From Candidatus Latescibacterota bacterium (GTDB lineage Bacteria > Latescibacterota > 4484-107 > B68-G9): a stretch of DNA of 6,007 nucleotides. Both the position numbers and the translations under genes were made by a program. Positions 4,965-6,007 of the stretch are shown one piece after another (within the stretch, counting starts at the first letter, position 1; every line of letters begins with the position of its first letter). The notes under the pieces were generated by a model that saw only the letters and a list, made by a program, of their open reading frames with translations, had not been told where the DNA came from and did not search any database. The stretch is taken from positions 1 through 6,007 of the forward strand of contig DTXA01000157.1 in the NCBI GenBank assembly GCA_012962735.1, given 5' to 3'.

Positions 4965-6007
4965 CCCGATTTGAGCAAGCCCAGCGCCCTGAACTTCCTG
5001 ACCATCCCCTCCACGTCCTCCCTCACCTCCTCCGGCCAGGCCTCAAACCTCGTCAATATCTCCTCCACGATGTCGTCTATGCGGTGTTCCCCGTCGCACA
5101 GTTTCCATATCAGAGCCGCCGTCTTGGTGAGCGAGTGCATGGAGCCGGTCTCGGGGTCGAATATTACCGCCTCCTCGTCTATCTCCCGGAAAATAAGATC
5201 GTCCCGGCTCAGGGGTCTCTCCGGAATCCCCTCCATCTGCATCCCCCCTTCTGCGTCCGGCCATCTGCCGTTGTAAGGGTCGTACGCACACCTCGGGGAC
5301 TTCGCATATAGGTTCCCAGTGGTAGTGTATGCGATCGCCCTGCAGTCCCAGCAGGCGTACCTGAACTCGCAGTCCCTGCACACTTGAACTTCGTCCAAGG
5401 TTATGTCCCAGAGCCTCTGGAGCTCCTCCCCGCGCACTATGTCAGCTAGGTTACCACCTTCGTACCTTCCCACGACCAGGTCCCTTGCGAATATACAGGG
5501 TATCACATCCCCCTGCGGGGTTATCGCTATCTTTCCGGGCCAGCACCTGTTTCTGGTTATGTCCCAGAGCCAGAAGTCTGGACAGGTGGTCTTGGGATAC
5601 CTGTCCGGGACCTCCCTTCCCCTTCCCGTGGGCCTGACGACATCCGTTCCTATCTTGTGCGGATCAACGCCGAGCTCCTCCAAGAACTTTACGGTGTCCC
5701 CTATATCCTCCTCGTTCTCCTTCATAATTATTATGGCCATCCTCAAGGGTATCCCATGCTCGAGAAGAAGCTCTATTCCCCTCACGGTCCTGGAGAAGCT
5801 CCCCTGCCTCCCCGTTATCCTATCGTGCACATCCGGCCTATGGGAATATAGGGAGACAGCAACTTTCACCCCGAGGTCCGCCATCCACCCAGCCTTCTCA
5901 TCGTCCATGAGGGTTGCGTTGGTGAACACCTCTATGAATTCGTAGCCCCTCCCCCTGGCGAACTCGACCAGCTCCCTAAGGTCCTCCCTCAGGGTCGCCT
6001 CGCCCCC
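4961..6007 (-). CDS. Radical SAM/SPASM protein with C-terminal PqqD-like domain (5' end beyond the window)
   Basis: The frame is open to the window edge, giving 348 residues without the N-terminus (numbered here from the edge). The CxxxCxxC cluster that binds S-adenosylmethionine lies outside; the window opens at GGEATLREDL, the usual motif after it. The radical SAM barrel runs to about 130. The SPASM region for auxiliary iron-sulfur clusters has eight Cys: C142, C155, C171 (C-x10-G-x4-C from 155), C210, C213, C219, C222 and C240. The central group is CxxCx5CxxC, reading CRDCEFRYACWDCR, one residue shorter in its last gap than the common CxGGC form. Residues 263-348 form a PqqD-like domain, with a TKTAALIWKLCDGEH helix at 294-307 and a C-terminal EVREDVEGMV-type helix. 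PqqD domains usually bind the leader of a precursor peptide for the enzyme, so peptide modification is the likely role. The GTG at 5929 is internal. It overlaps the HprK-like gene by ATGA. Confidence 0.92.
   Translation of the reverse strand, partial: GGEATLREDLRELVEFARGRGYEFIEVFTNATLMDDEKAGWMADLGVKVAVSLYSHRPDVHDRITGRQGSFSRTVRGIELLLEHGIPLRMAIIIMKENEEDIGDTVKFLEELGVDPHKIGTDVVRPTGRGREVPDRYPKTTCPDFWLWDITRNRCWPGKIAITPQGDVIPCIFARDLVVGRYEGGNLADIVRGEELQRLWDITLDEVQVCRDCEFRYACWDCRAIAYTTTGNLYAKSPRCAYDPYNGRWPDAEGGMQMEGIPERPLSRDDLIFREIDEEAVIFDPETGSMHSLTKTAALIWKLCDGEHRIDDIVEEILTRFEAWPEEVREDVEGMVRKFRALGLLKSG

Noticed and set aside
5927..5929. GTG as the start of the radical SAM gene
   Set aside because: The frame continues upstream to the window edge and encodes the conserved GGEATLREDL motif, so this valine is internal and the gene is truncated by the window.
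4101..6007. A precursor peptide gene inside the radical SAM/HprK region
   Set aside because: The genes overlap with no intergenic space, and no small minus-strand frame with a ribosome site and a leader-like sequence is available; it could only lie outside the window.

Overview
The window is bacterial. It holds a tightly packed six-gene block, all on the minus strand, followed in the same direction by a tRNA-Gly(CCC) gene with its own sigma-70-type promoter. The sequence looks moderately GC-rich. In the stretches I read, arginine is mostly AGG and ATA isoleucine codons occur; this usage is often seen in thermophilic bacteria, but it does not fix a phylum and I do not name one.

In transcription order (right to left): (1) a radical SAM/SPASM protein with a C-terminal PqqD-like domain, cut off at its 5' end by the window edge (4961-6007); (2) an HPr-kinase-like P-loop protein (4101-4964); (3) a PIG-L/LmbE-type N-acetylsugar deacetylase (3490-4104); (4) a WecA/TagO-type polyprenyl-phosphate sugar-1-phosphate transferase (2257-3489); (5) an ExeA/GspA-like AAA+ ATPase of the kind found in exopolysaccharide and PEP-CTERM loci (1436-2233); (6) an HD-GYP protein with a long charged N-terminal region (138-1436). 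Four junctions overlap or abut (ATGA, ATGA, TAG|ATG, TA-GTG) and the fifth gap is 23 bases, so this is very probably one operon that begins upstream of the right edge. The only other non-coding stretch, 75-137, holds an inverted repeat just after the last stop codon and the tRNA promoter, and the two overlap.

Two functional modules appear joined. Radical SAM/SPASM, PqqD and an HprK-like kinase are typical of ribosomal-peptide modification cassettes. The lipid-linked sugar transferase, deacetylase, ExeA-like ATPase and HD-GYP protein look like exopolysaccharide or envelope-glycan synthesis with cyclic-di-GMP control. No precursor peptide, exosortase or glycosyltransferase lies in the window, so the link between the modules is an inference from co-transcription.
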